A stretch of DNA of 64,000 nt. Origin: Streptomyces malaysiensis subsp. samsunensis (GTDB lineage: Bacteria; Actinomycetota; Actinomycetes; Streptomycetales; Streptomycetaceae). Each line of letters opens with the position of its first letter. The stretch's first letter is position 1. The stretch lies in assembly GCF_024519315.1 (NCBI RefSeq), contig NZ_JANIIC010000047.1:1-64000 (forward strand). The letters run 5' to 3'. Both the position numbers and the translations under genes were made by a program. Shown in pieces: positions 31,840 to 40,346 of this stretch. The notes under the pieces were generated by a model. It was not told where the DNA came from, searched no databases, and worked only from the letters and a program-made list of their open reading frames with translations.

Positions 31840-33201
31840 TCACATACCGGCGATGAGCTTCTCCACCCGGTCGTCTACCGAACGGAACGGGTCCTTGCAC
31901 AGCACGGTGCGCTGTGCCTGGTCATTGAGCTTCAGATGCACCCAGTCGACGGTGAAATCGCGGCGCTGCTCCTGGGCCCGGCGGATGAAGTCGCCGCGCA
32001 GCCGGGCACGGGTGGTCTGCGGTGGTACCGACTTGCCCTCGAAGATCTTCAAGTCGTTGCAGACCCGGGCCGCCTGGCCGCGCTTCTCCAGCAGGTAGTA
32101 GAGCCCGCGGCGGCGGTGGATGTCGTGGTAGGCGAGGTCTATCTGGGCGATGCGCGGATGCGACATCGTGATGTTGTTCTTGGCCCGGTACCGCTCGATG
32201 AGCTTGTACTTCATCACCCAGTCGATTTCGGTGCCGATCCGGTCGAGCTCCTCGGTGCGGATCGCGTCCAGGGTGCGGCCCCACAGCTCGAGGACGCGCT
32301 CGACCATGCCGGTGCGGATGCCCCGGCGCTCGCAGAAGTCGACGGCCTTCTCGTAGTACTCCTGCTGCACCTCCAGGGCGGACGCCTCGCGCCCGCTGGC
32401 GAGCCGCACCTTGCGCTGCCCGGTGATGTCATGGCTGACCTCGCGGATGGCCCGGATGGGGTTCTCCAGGGTCAGGTCGCGCATCACCGTGCCCGCCTCG
32501 ATCATGCGGAGCACCAGGTCGGTGGCGCCGACCTTGAGCAGCATGGTGGTCTCGGACATGTTGGAGTCGCCCACGATGACATGCAGCCGGCGGTAGCGCT
32601 CGGCGTCGGCGTGCGGTTCGTCGCGGGTGTTGATGATCGGCCGGGAGCGGGTCGTCGCGGAGCTGACGCCCTCCCAGATGTGCTCGGCGCGCTGGCTGAC
32701 GCAGTAGACGGCACCGCGCGGGGTCTGGAGGACCTTGCCCGCGCCGCACAGCAGCTGCCGCGTCACCAGGAACGGAATGAGGATGTCGGCGAGCCGGGAG
32801 AACTCCCCGTGCCGTGCCACCAGATAGTTCTCGTGGCAGCCGTAGGAGTTGCCCGCGGAGTCGGTGTTGTTCTTGAAGAGATAGACGTCGCCCGCGATTC
32901 CCTCCTCGTGCAGGCGGCGTTCCGCGTCCACGAGCAGACCCTCGAGAATGCGCTCGCCTGCTTTGTCGTGGGTGACCAGCTCTGTCACGTTGTCGCACTC
33001 GGGGGTTGCGTATTCCGGGTGCGAGCCCACATCGAGATAGAGGCGGGCACCGTTGCGCAGGAAGACATTGCTGCTGCGGCCCCAGGAGACGACACGGCGG
33101 AAGAGGTACCGCGCCACTTCGTCAGGAGACAACCGGCGCTGTCCCCTGAATGTGCACGTGACGCCGTACTCGTTCTCCAGCCCGAAAATGCGGCGGTCCA
33201 T
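31840..33201 (-). CDS. pafA: Pup-protein ligase PafA
   Basis: This 453-residue enzyme links the C-terminal glutamate of Pup to lysines of target proteins through a phosphorylated intermediate. It belongs to the glutamine synthetase-like carboxylate-amine ligase family. FGLENEYGVTCTFRG at the N-terminus contains the Mg/ATP-binding acidic residues, and GARLYLDVGSHPEYATPEC and RHGEFSRLADILIPFLVTRQ follow. It resembles Dop (38576-40087) in fold. The start is ATG 33201, 9 bases past the stop of the MFS gene, so the two may be cotranscribed. Confidence 0.96.
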   Translation of the reverse strand: MDRRIFGLENEYGVTCTFRGQRRLSPDEVARYLFRRVVSWGRSSNVFLRNGARLYLDVGSHPEYATPECDNVTELVTHDKAGERILEGLLVDAERRLHEEGIAGDVYLFKNNTDSAGNSYGCHENYLVARHGEFSRLADILIPFLVTRQLLCGAGKVLQTPRGAVYCVSQRAEHIWEGVSSATTRSRPIINTRDEPHADAERYRRLHVIVGDSNMSETTMLLKVGATDLVLRMIEAGTVMRDLTLENPIRAIREVSHDITGQRKVRLASGREASALEVQQEYYEKAVDFCERRGIRTGMVERVLELWGRTLDAIRTEELDRIGTEIDWVMKYKLIERYRAKNNITMSHPRIAQIDLAYHDIHRRRGLYYLLEKRGQAARVCNDLKIFEGKSVPPQTTRARLRGDFIRRAQEQRRDFTVDWVHLKLNDQAQRTVLCKDPFRSVDDRVEKLIAGM

Positions 33202-33210
33202 GCCTGAACA

Positions 33211-34494
33211 TTACGCCTGATGGCGTGCTCTGAAACCGGGTTCGGCGGCATGGTTGCGATCATTTTCCGCGCCGGGTTCACCCGGTGTTCGGTACGCGGT
33301 CGGCCGGACGACGGGGCGTGGCCCCTCCAGGAGGAACCGCTGGGCGGCCAGCAGCACCGCCAGCGCGGCCACTCCACCGGCCGCGGGCACCGCGAATCCG
33401 GGGGCCACTCCGCCGAGCTGGACGGCGGGCCCCGCCACGGCGGTCCCGGCCGCGTTGCCCACCACGAAGGTGGTCACCAGCCAGGAGAACGCCTCGGTGA
33501 CCGTGCCGGAGGGCGCGTGTCGGTCCACCACGACGAAGGCGCAGGCCAGCGCCGGGGCCAGGAACACGCCCGCCACCCCGGCCAGGACGGTCATCGTGAC
33601 GACGCCCGGCACCAGCATGAGCGGCAGATAGCCCAGCGCCAGCGCGGCCACGAGCAGCCGCAGCCGCCGTTCGGGTGCCCCGGGCCAGGTGCGGCCGCCG
33701 TAGACGATGCCGCCGGCCAGCGCGCCCACGCCGAGGGCGGAGAGCAGCGCGCTGGAGACCGCGCCGCCGCCGTGCTCGTCGGCGTAGGCCACCGCGGCCA
33801 CCGCGATCGCGCCGAGGGCGAGCCCGATGAAGAAGAACGAGCCGAGCAGCACCAGCAGCCCGGGTGAGCGCAGCGCGCCCAGCCAGTGCGCCTCGCGCGG
33901 TGCGGAGCGCCACTGCCGCGAGGGCCGCGACACCACGACGGAGAGCGCGCCGGCGACCCCGATGACGTTGATGACCAGCAGCGCGGCCGCCTCGGACCAC
34001 AGGGCCACGGCGAGGGTGACCAGCAGCGGGCCTAGGGCGAACATCACCTCCTGGGCCACGGCGTCCAGCGCGTACGCCGCGTGCACCTGGTCCTCGCGCC
34101 GCAGCACCGAGGGCCACAGCGCCCGCAGCCCGCCCTCCAGCGGCGGGGTGAACAGGCCGGCGATCAGCATCGCCGCGTACGCCACGGGCAGCGGTTCCAG
34201 CCCGACGACGGCGAACAGCACCATCCCGAGCGCGGAGGCCACGGCGGCGGGCAGCATCACCCGGGGCTGGCCGAGGCGGTCCACGGCCCGGCCCAGCAGC
34301 GGCTGACCCACCGCGTTGGCCGCGCCGTAGACGGCCGACAGTCCCCCGGCGAGGGCGTAGCTGCCGCCCTCGGCACGGGCGAAGAGCAGCACGGCGAGGG
34401 CGGCGGTGGCGTTCGGAAGCCGTCCCAGCAGTGTGCCGATGAGCAGCCGTGCCGCGTGCGGGGTGCGCAGCAGTTCCCCGTAGCCAGCCGCCAT
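33211..34494 (-). CDS. MFS transporter
   Basis: This 427-residue membrane protein has about 12 membrane segments and the MFS signature between helices 2 and 3 (GRAVDRLGQPRV). It resembles drug or sugar efflux carriers, and the substrate is unknown. The start is ATG 34494, with AAGGGG upstream. It lies directly before pafA and divergent from a LacI-type regulator that probably controls it through the palindrome at 34561-34589. Confidence 0.85.
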   Translation of the reverse strand: MAAGYGELLRTPHAARLLIGTLLGRLPNATAALAVLLFARAEGGSYALAGGLSAVYGAANAVGQPLLGRAVDRLGQPRVMLPAAVASALGMVLFAVVGLEPLPVAYAAMLIAGLFTPPLEGGLRALWPSVLRREDQVHAAYALDAVAQEVMFALGPLLVTLAVALWSEAAALLVINVIGVAGALSVVVSRPSRQWRSAPREAHWLGALRSPGLLVLLGSFFFIGLALGAIAVAAVAYADEHGGGAVSSALLSALGVGALAGGIVYGGRTWPGAPERRLRLLVAALALGYLPLMLVPGVVTMTVLAGVAGVFLAPALACAFVVVDRHAPSGTVTEAFSWLVTTFVVGNAAGTAVAGPAVQLGGVAPGFAVPAAGGVAALAVLLAAQRFLLEGPRPVVRPTAYRTPGEPGAENDRNHAAEPGFRARHQA

Positions 34495-34560
34495 TGCCTG
34501 CCCCTTCCTGCGAAATCCTGGTGGGTTGTCGCGAGTGCCTCGCGGGTCATGTGTGACGTT

Positions 34561-34589
34561 GTACGTATAACTGCCAGCGTCATACGTAC
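34561..34589. promoter_or_regulatory. Candidate operator between MFS and LacI genes
   Basis: GTACGTAT and ATACGTAC form a perfect 8-bp inverted repeat with a 13-base spacer. A second, overlapping dyad (TGACGTTG/CAGCGTCA, 34554-34582, one mismatch) shares its left half. The site lies 67 bases from the MFS start and 83 bases from the LacI start, which suits a repressor acting on both genes. Confidence 0.6.
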
Positions 34590-34671
34590 CATGGCCGCCA
34601 CCGCGGGTCCACTCGCGGGCCGAAATGAGCAGCCGGCGGCGAGACACCCGGCGGCGGAGGGAGCGGAGGCG

Positions 34672-36156
34672 ATGGTGACGAACGCGGACCGCACCCACGC
34701 GGCGGACGGGGCCGCCGGAACCACCGGGAAAGGTTCCCGGGGAACCGGCCGAACGGGTGAGCCCGCGCGGGGCGGGGGCCTGGACGGCGACCCGTGCAGC
34801 GGAGGCCCGGACGGCGGCGAGAGCCCAGGCGGCGCGAGCCCAGGCGGCGGGAGCCTGGGCGGCGGCCGGACCTCGGGCAGCGACAGAAGCCCACGCAGCG
34901 ACGCGAACCCGGGCAGCAGCGGAAGCCCAGACAGCAGGAACCCGGGCGACGGCGGAAGCCCAAATAGCGACGAAAGCCCAGGCAACGGGAGCCCGGGTGG
35001 CGGCCGGACCTCGGGCAGCGACAGAAGCCCACGCAGCGACGCGAACCCGGGCAGCAGCGGAAGCCCAGACAACGAGAACCCGAGCGGCGGCCGGACCTCG
35101 GGCAGCGGCGGGAGCCCAGGCAGCGGCGGGGCGGCCGCTGGACGGCCCGCCGCGGGACGGGCGACGAGCCGGGACGTGGCGCGCGTGGCGGGCGTGTCCC
35201 AGGCGACCGTGTCCCTGGTGCTCGGCGAGAAGTGGCCCGGACGGGTCTCCGAGCGCACCGCGGAGACCGTGCGCGCCGCCGCCCGCGACCTCGGCTACCG
35301 CCCCAACCTGGCGGCCCGCAGCCTCCGCCTGGGCCGCACCAGGACCGTGCTCCTGGTGGTGCCCGCCCTGACGACCGAGTTCTTCGCCCGCGTCTACACC
35401 GGCGCCGAGCGGGTCGCCGCCGACCATGGCTTCGGCGTGGTGCTCTACCCGTCCCCCGAGGGCGTGGGCCCGGCCCGGGACCCGTTCGACTCGGCGCGCG
35501 CCTCGCTGGACGGGGTGATCGCCTCCTCCATGGCCGCCGACGCGCTGGCCGCGGTGCGCGGCGGCGGGCTGCCGCTGGTGATGCTCGACAGCGACCCGGA
35601 CGACGCGGCCGCGGCGGCCACGGTCAACCTCGATATCGCGGACGGGGCGCGGCAGGCGGCGGGGCATCTGCTGAGGCTCGGGCACCGCCGGGTGGCGCAT
35701 CTCGCGGCCGCGGTGGACTCCTGGACCTTCCGGGTCCGCGCCCGGGCCCTGGCGGAGGCGGTGAGCGAGGTCCCGGGCGCCGCGCTGAGCACCGAACCGG
35801 CGGGGCTGAGCGTCGAGGAGGGCCGCCGGGCCGCCGAACGTGTCCTGGCCCGCCCCGGGCCCCGGCCGACCGCGCTCGTCTGCGACGACGACATCTTGGC
35901 CGCTGGCGCCTGCAAGGCGGCCCGGCGGCTGGGCCTGCGTATCCCGGACGACGTCTCGGTGACCGGCTTCGACGATCTGGCCCTGGCCACGGCGGTGGAA
36001 CCGGAGCTGACCACGGTCCGGCTCCCCGCGGAGGCGGTGGGCGCGGCCGGTATGCGGGCCCTGATGACACTCCTGGACGGCGAGACCCCCCAGGACACCG
36101 TGCTACCCGTCGACCTGATCCCCCGGAGCTCCACGGCCCCTCCCCCGCGGCCCTGA
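34672..36156 (+). CDS. LacI-family regulator with long disordered N-terminus
   Basis: This 494-residue protein has a normal LacI core from about residue 163: the helix-turn-helix TSRDVARVAGVSQATVSLVL, the hinge NLAARSLRLGRT, and a periplasmic-binding-protein ligand domain (about 215-490, ending FDDLALATAVEPELTTVRLP). LacI proteins normally begin with the helix-turn-helix. Here it is preceded by about 160 residues of Gly/Ser/Pro/Asp-rich sequence encoded by repeated DNA. I chose ATG 34672 because GGAGGGAGCGGAGG lies directly upstream. A start closer to the helix-turn-helix is possible, but I see no good ribosome site there. It should regulate the divergent MFS gene. Confidence 0.75.
   Translation: MVTNADRTHAADGAAGTTGKGSRGTGRTGEPARGGGLDGDPCSGGPDGGESPGGASPGGGSLGGGRTSGSDRSPRSDANPGSSGSPDSRNPGDGGSPNSDESPGNGSPGGGRTSGSDRSPRSDANPGSSGSPDNENPSGGRTSGSGGSPGSGGAAAGRPAAGRATSRDVARVAGVSQATVSLVLGEKWPGRVSERTAETVRAAARDLGYRPNLAARSLRLGRTRTVLLVVPALTTEFFARVYTGAERVAADHGFGVVLYPSPEGVGPARDPFDSARASLDGVIASSMAADALAAVRGGGLPLVMLDSDPDDAAAAATVNLDIADGARQAAGHLLRLGHRRVAHLAAAVDSWTFRVRARALAEAVSEVPGAALSTEPAGLSVEEGRRAAERVLARPGPRPTALVCDDDILAAGACKAARRLGLRIPDDVSVTGFDDLALATAVEPELTTVRLPAEAVGAAGMRALMTLLDGETPQDTVLPVDLIPRSSTAPPPRP
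34861..35110 (+). repeat. Long direct repeats in the LacI N-terminal region
   Basis: A 73-base block is repeated without a mismatch at 34861-34933 and 34999-35071 (138 bases apart), and its first 22 bases recur at 35087-35108. The block begins GGCGGCCGGACCTCGGGCAG. Spacing is a multiple of three, so the copies encode the same peptide. All three forward frames are open here. Confidence 0.85.
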
Positions 36157-36363
36157 CCGACCTCGGGGCCGCCGCCACGGTCGCCGCGGGGACGAGCAGC
36201 GGCCCACGACCCACTTCGGACGTGACCGCGCGCCGGGGGCGCCCGCCGAACTGCGACCCACCGGCCACGCCACCCCGAGGGGCACTCCCGGCCAGGCCGA
36301 GCCCTGGGCCTCGCTGGCGCGCACCGGGCGTCAGCGGCCCGCGTGCCTCGCGGCCCCATAACG

Positions 36364-36399
36364 CCACCGCCGTCCCGGGTGGGCCCGGGGCGGCGGTGG
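36364..36399. terminator. Bidirectional terminator between LacI and prcA genes
   Basis: A 16-bp stem (CCACCGCCGTCCCGGG with CCCGGGGCGGCGGTGG, one T-G pair) closes the loop TGGG. It lies between convergent genes, 28 bases past the prcA stop. The rest of the 271-base gap (36157-36363) shows no gene. Confidence 0.75.
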
Positions 36400-36427
36400 T
36401 GGAGAGACGAAACGGTGGCGGGGTGGG

Positions 36428-37213
36428 TCAGTCCTCGGAGTCCGACGTGGGCTCCTCCGCCTCGGATGCCTCGGACGACGCCTCCGGCGCCGCCGAGTCC
36501 GGCCCGCCCTCTCCCGGCTCCATGAGCTGGGAGAGCTGGCGGCCCAGGACGCGCTTGAACTTGCGCTTCTGGGGGCGGCGGGTGCGGTCCAGGACCGCGA
36601 CCTCGAGCTGCTCGGCGGTGAGGCTGCGCTCCCCGCCGTTGTTGTCGCGGGAGAGCGAGTCGACGGCCAGCTTGAGTGCCTCGGCGAGGGTCATGCCGTC
36701 CCGGTGGCGCTGGTCGAGATAGCTGCTGATCTGGTCGGCGTTGCCACCGACGGCGACCGAGCCGTGCTCGTCCACGATGGAGCCGTCGTGCGGAAGGCGG
36801 TAGATCTGGTCGTCCTCGGGGCCCTCCCCGACCTCGGCGACGATCAGCTCGACCTCGTACGGCTTCTCGGCGGCGCTGGAGAAGATCGTGCCCAGGGTCT
36901 GGGCGTAGACATTCGCCAGCCCGCGCGCGGTGACGTCCTCGCGGTCGTAGGTATAGCCACGCAGATCGGCGTAACGGACACCGCCGATGCGCAGATTCTC
37001 GAATTCGTTGTACTTACCGACCGCCGCGAAGGCGATCCGGTCATAGATCTCGCTGACCTTGTGCAGCGCGCGGGACGGGTTCTCCGCAACGAAGACGATG
37101 CCGTCGGTGTACTGGAGCACGACCACGCTGCGGCCGCGCGCGATGCCCTTACGGGCGTATTCGGCGCGGTCTGCCATGGCCTGCTGAGGAGAAACATAGA
37201 ACGGCGTCGTCAC
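36428..37213 (-). CDS. prcA: 20S proteasome alpha subunit PrcA
   Basis: This 261-residue protein has the proteasome alpha fold, with YVSPQQAMADRAEYARKGIA at the N-terminus (the gate and H0 helix), GRSVVVLQYTDGIVFVAENP and GLANVYAQTLGTIFSSAAEKPYE. The acidic, Ser-rich C-terminal tail (about 225-261) is typical of Streptomyces PrcA. It forms the outer rings of the 20S barrel and docks the Arc ATPase. The start is GTG 37213, 53 bases past the prcB stop. Confidence 0.96.
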   Translation of the reverse strand: MTTPFYVSPQQAMADRAEYARKGIARGRSVVVLQYTDGIVFVAENPSRALHKVSEIYDRIAFAAVGKYNEFENLRIGGVRYADLRGYTYDREDVTARGLANVYAQTLGTIFSSAAEKPYEVELIVAEVGEGPEDDQIYRLPHDGSIVDEHGSVAVGGNADQISSYLDQRHRDGMTLAEALKLAVDSLSRDNNGGERSLTAEQLEVAVLDRTRRPQKRKFKRVLGRQLSQLMEPGEGGPDSAAPEASSEASEAEEPTSDSED

Positions 37214-37266
37214 CGGCTGTCCGTCCCTTCTGTCATTGGCGAATGCATTCCGGTTGGACCGTCCTC

Positions 37267-38112
37267 TCAGAGCAGGGCGGCGCGGGGGCCGTCGGGCTCT
37301 TCGAGACGTCGTTCGTGGATGGCACGGGCGAGCTCGGACACCTCGCCTTCGCTGAACCTCTTGAAACCGTCCTCGGTGATGGAGGTGACGATCGGATAAA
37401 TACGGCGGGCGAGATCCGGCCCTCCGGTCGCCGAATCGTCGTCGGCCGCGTCATAGAGCGCCTGAAGCACGGCGGTGGCGGCCTGCTCCTCGCTCAGGTC
37501 CTCGCGGTAGAGCTTCTTGAGCGCGCCCCGGGCGAACATCGAGCCCGAGCCGGTGGCGGCGAAGCCGCGCTCTTCCGAACGCCCCCCGGTCACGTCGTAG
37601 GAGAAGATGCGGCCCTTCTCCCGGTCGACGTCCCACCCCGCGAAGATCGGGACCACGGCGAGCCCCTGCATCGCCATGCCGAGGTTGCCGCGGATCATGG
37701 TCGACAGCCTGTTCGCCTTGCCCTCGAGCGAGAGCACGGTGCCCTCGACCTTCTCGAAGTGCTCCAACTCGAGCTGGAAGAGCTTGACCATCTCCACGGC
37801 GATACCGGCGGTCCCCGCGATCCCGACGGCCGAGTACTCGTCGGCGGGGAAGACCTTCTCGATGTCACGCTGCGCGATGACATTGCCCATGGTGGCGCGG
37901 CGGTCACCGGCGAGCACCACACCGCCGGCGAAGGTCAGCGACACGATGGTGGTGCCGTGGGGGGCCTCGATGGCGCCCTGCACCGCGGGCAGCGGACGGT
38001 TCCCCGGAAGCAGCTCGGGCGAGTGGTCACCCAGGAAGTCCATGAACGACGAGGAGCCGGGCGTCAGGAAGGCAGCCGGCAGACGCCCTGTGCTACGAGT
38101 GTTGGCTTCCAC
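37267..38112 (-). CDS. prcB: 20S proteasome beta subunit PrcB
   Basis: This 281-residue protein is the catalytic proteasome subunit. A 53-residue propeptide ends at PHG and self-cleaves to expose the nucleophile Thr in TTIVSLTFAGGVVLAGDRRA. Further hallmarks are the Asp and Lys of the active site (GDRRATMGN), YSAVGIAGTAGIAVEMVK and SGSMFARGALKKLY. The start is GTG 38112, with GGAAGGAAAC upstream; the longer frame to 38169 would add an unlikely N-terminal extension. It is located between pup and prcA on the same strand. Confidence 0.96.
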   Translation of the reverse strand: MEANTRSTGRLPAAFLTPGSSSFMDFLGDHSPELLPGNRPLPAVQGAIEAPHGTTIVSLTFAGGVVLAGDRRATMGNVIAQRDIEKVFPADEYSAVGIAGTAGIAVEMVKLFQLELEHFEKVEGTVLSLEGKANRLSTMIRGNLGMAMQGLAVVPIFAGWDVDREKGRIFSYDVTGGRSEERGFAATGSGSMFARGALKKLYREDLSEEQAATAVLQALYDAADDDSATGGPDLARRIYPIVTSITEDGFKRFSEGEVSELARAIHERRLEEPDGPRAALL

Positions 38113-38221
38113 ACGTTTCCTTCCACCAGATCTTGAAATTCTGCACGGACCATACCCCTGGCCATGCAAGTCATCCGTCCTGCGTCCCTTCCACGGGGAC
38201 GCAGGACGGAGAAGACGCGCC

Positions 38222-38440
38222 TTACTGTCCGCCCTTCTGGACGAAAGACCTCACGAAGTCCTCCGCGTTCTCCTCGAGCACGTCGTCGATCTCGTCCAGG
38301 ACGGAGTCCACGTCGTCCGAGAGCTTCTCCTGCCGCTCCTTGAGGTCCTCCGCGGCCTGTGCGTCCTGCGTCTGCTCCTCGACCTCCTCGGTCGAGCGCG
38401 ACGCCTTCTGCTGACCGCCGCCAGTGTCCTTGGTCGCCAT
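38222..38440 (-). CDS. pup: Prokaryotic ubiquitin-like protein Pup
   Basis: This 72-residue acidic protein is largely disordered and ends in VQKGGQ. The C-terminal Gln must be deamidated to Glu by Dop before PafA can attach it to lysines of targets. The helical central part (SDDVDSVLDEIDDVLEENAE) binds the coiled coils of Arc. The start is ATG 38440, with GAGGGA directly upstream. Confidence 0.97.
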   Translation of the reverse strand: MATKDTGGGQQKASRSTEEVEEQTQDAQAAEDLKERQEKLSDDVDSVLDEIDDVLEENAEDFVRSFVQKGGQ

Positions 38441-38575
38441 ATCCCTCACCCCGCTCGGTTCGCCCGCTGATTCGATCGGTCTCAAGATCAGACCCTACAA
38501 GCCGGGTCCGACATCGGCCTCCCACTCGCTACAACGCACGGAGGCCACCTCGATGATTCCCGGCCCAAGGGCATT

Positions 38576-40087
38576 TCAGCCTCCGGACAGCACCCGGACC
38601 AGGTCCTCGGCCGTGCGGCAGCGGTCCAGCAGCTCCTTCACGTGGTTCCGGGTGCCGCGCAGCGGCTCCAGCGTGGGGACCCGTTGCAGAGAGTCACGAC
38701 CTGGCAGGTCGAAGATCACCGAGTCCCAGGAGGCCGCGGCCACATCGTCCGCGTACTGCTCGAGGCAGCGGCCGCGGAAGTAGGCGCGGGTGTCCTCCGG
38801 GGGCTTGTTCTGGGCGCGTGCGATGTCCTCGTCGTCCAGCAGCCGCTTCATCTTGCCGCGGGCCACCAGACGGTTGTACAGGCCCTTGTCGGGGCGTACG
38901 TCGGCGTACTGGAGGTCCACCAGATGGAGCCGGGCCGCGTCCCAGTCCAGGGCGTCCCGCCGGCGGTAGCCCTCCAGCAGCTCACGCTTGGCGATCCAGT
39001 CCAGCTCACCGGACAGGCTCATGGGATCGCGCTCCAGCCGGTTCAGCACGTCCTCCCAGCGGGTCAGGACGTCCCGGGTCTGCTCGTCGGCGTCCGCGCC
39101 GTAGCGGTCCTCGACGTATTTGCGGGCGAGCTCGAAGTACTCCATCTGGAGCTGCACCGCGGTGAGCGTACGGCCGCTGCGCAGCGTGACGAGACGGCGC
39201 AGGGTCGGGTCGTGCGAGACCTGGTGCAGGGTGCGCACCGGCTGGTCCACGGCGAGGTCCACGGCGATGAAGCCGTCCTCGATCATCGACAGGACCAGGG
39301 CGGTGGTGCCCAGCTTGAGGTAGGTCGAGAGCTCGGAGAGGTTGGCGTCCCCGATGATCACGTGGAGCCGGCGGTACTTCTCGGCGTCGGCGTGCGGTTC
39401 GTCGCGGGTGTTGATGATCGGGCGCTTGAGCGTGGTCTCCAGGCCGACCTCGACCTCGAAGTAGTCGGCCCGCTGGCTGATCTGGAAGCCGTGCTCATGG
39501 CCGTCCTGGCCGACACCGACGCGGCCGGCGCCCGTGACGACCTGGCGGGAGACGAAGAAGGGCGTCAGGTGGCGCACGATGTCCGAGAAGGCGGTCTCCC
39601 GCTTCATCAGGTAGTTCTCATGCGTGCCGTAGGAGGCGCCCTTGTTGTCGGTGTTGTTCTTGTACAGGTGGATGGGCTGGCCACCGGGCAGCTCGGCGGC
39701 GCGCACCGCGGCCTCGGCCATGATGCGCTCGCCCGCCTTGTCCCAGAGCACCGCGTCCCGGGGGTTGGTGACCTCGGGGGCGGAGTACTCGGGGTGGGCG
39801 TGGTCCACATAGAGCCGTGCGCCATTGGTGAGGATCACATTGGCCAGGCCGATGTCCTCGTCGGTGAGCTGGCTGGCGTCCGCGGACTCGCGCGCGAGGT
39901 CGAAACCGCGGGCGTCCCGCAGCGGGTTCTCCTCCTCGAAGTCCCAGCGGGCGCGGCGCGCCCGGTGCATCGCCGCCGCGTAGGCGTTGACGACCTGGGA
40001 TGAGGTGAGCATGGCATTGGCGTTCGGGTGCCCCGGGACAGAGATCCCGTACTCCGTCTCGATTCCCATCACGCGCCGTACGGTCAT
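38576..40087 (-). CDS. dop: Pup deamidase/depupylase Dop
   Basis: This 503-residue enzyme is a relative of PafA in the glutamine synthetase-like superfamily. RRVMGIETEYGISVPGHPNA at the start, GARLYVDHAHPEYSAPEVTNP, and the Dop-specific loop around HENYLMKRETAFSDIVRHLT distinguish it. It converts the C-terminal Gln of Pup to Glu and also cuts Pup from substrates. The Pup gene here ends in Gln, so Dop activity is needed for the pathway. It lies between arc and pup. Confidence 0.96.
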   Translation of the reverse strand: MTVRRVMGIETEYGISVPGHPNANAMLTSSQVVNAYAAAMHRARRARWDFEEENPLRDARGFDLARESADASQLTDEDIGLANVILTNGARLYVDHAHPEYSAPEVTNPRDAVLWDKAGERIMAEAAVRAAELPGGQPIHLYKNNTDNKGASYGTHENYLMKRETAFSDIVRHLTPFFVSRQVVTGAGRVGVGQDGHEHGFQISQRADYFEVEVGLETTLKRPIINTRDEPHADAEKYRRLHVIIGDANLSELSTYLKLGTTALVLSMIEDGFIAVDLAVDQPVRTLHQVSHDPTLRRLVTLRSGRTLTAVQLQMEYFELARKYVEDRYGADADEQTRDVLTRWEDVLNRLERDPMSLSGELDWIAKRELLEGYRRRDALDWDAARLHLVDLQYADVRPDKGLYNRLVARGKMKRLLDDEDIARAQNKPPEDTRAYFRGRCLEQYADDVAAASWDSVIFDLPGRDSLQRVPTLEPLRGTRNHVKELLDRCRTAEDLVRVLSGG

Positions 40088-40299
40088 GCGGCCCTCCTTG
40101 CCCGGCGCCGCCCCCGGCTGGGATCGGCGCTCAAGTACCGCTGCGCTCCCGGTCCATTTGCGGCCCCCGATCCCCCGTGCCGCGAAACTGCGGTACCGAA
40201 GAGCCTAGAACGGCCACGCGGTGCTGCGGAGATCATTACAGTCATTGCTCCGGTCGGGCTCGTAGGACTCATACGAAGAATGCGGTCCGAAAAGCGCAT

Positions 40300-40337
40300 C
40301 CGGCTGCGGATGCCCCGTCCAGGACATCCGCAGCCGG
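40300..40337 (-). terminator. Terminator after arc
   Basis: A perfect 13-bp stem (CCGGCTGCGGATG with CATCCGCAGCCGG) closes a 12-base loop and begins 9 bases past the arc stop on the minus strand. An alternative GCGGTCCG/CGGACCGC pairing (40282-40289 with 40335-40342) would overlap it. Confidence 0.8.
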
Positions 40338-40346
40338 ACCGCGGTG

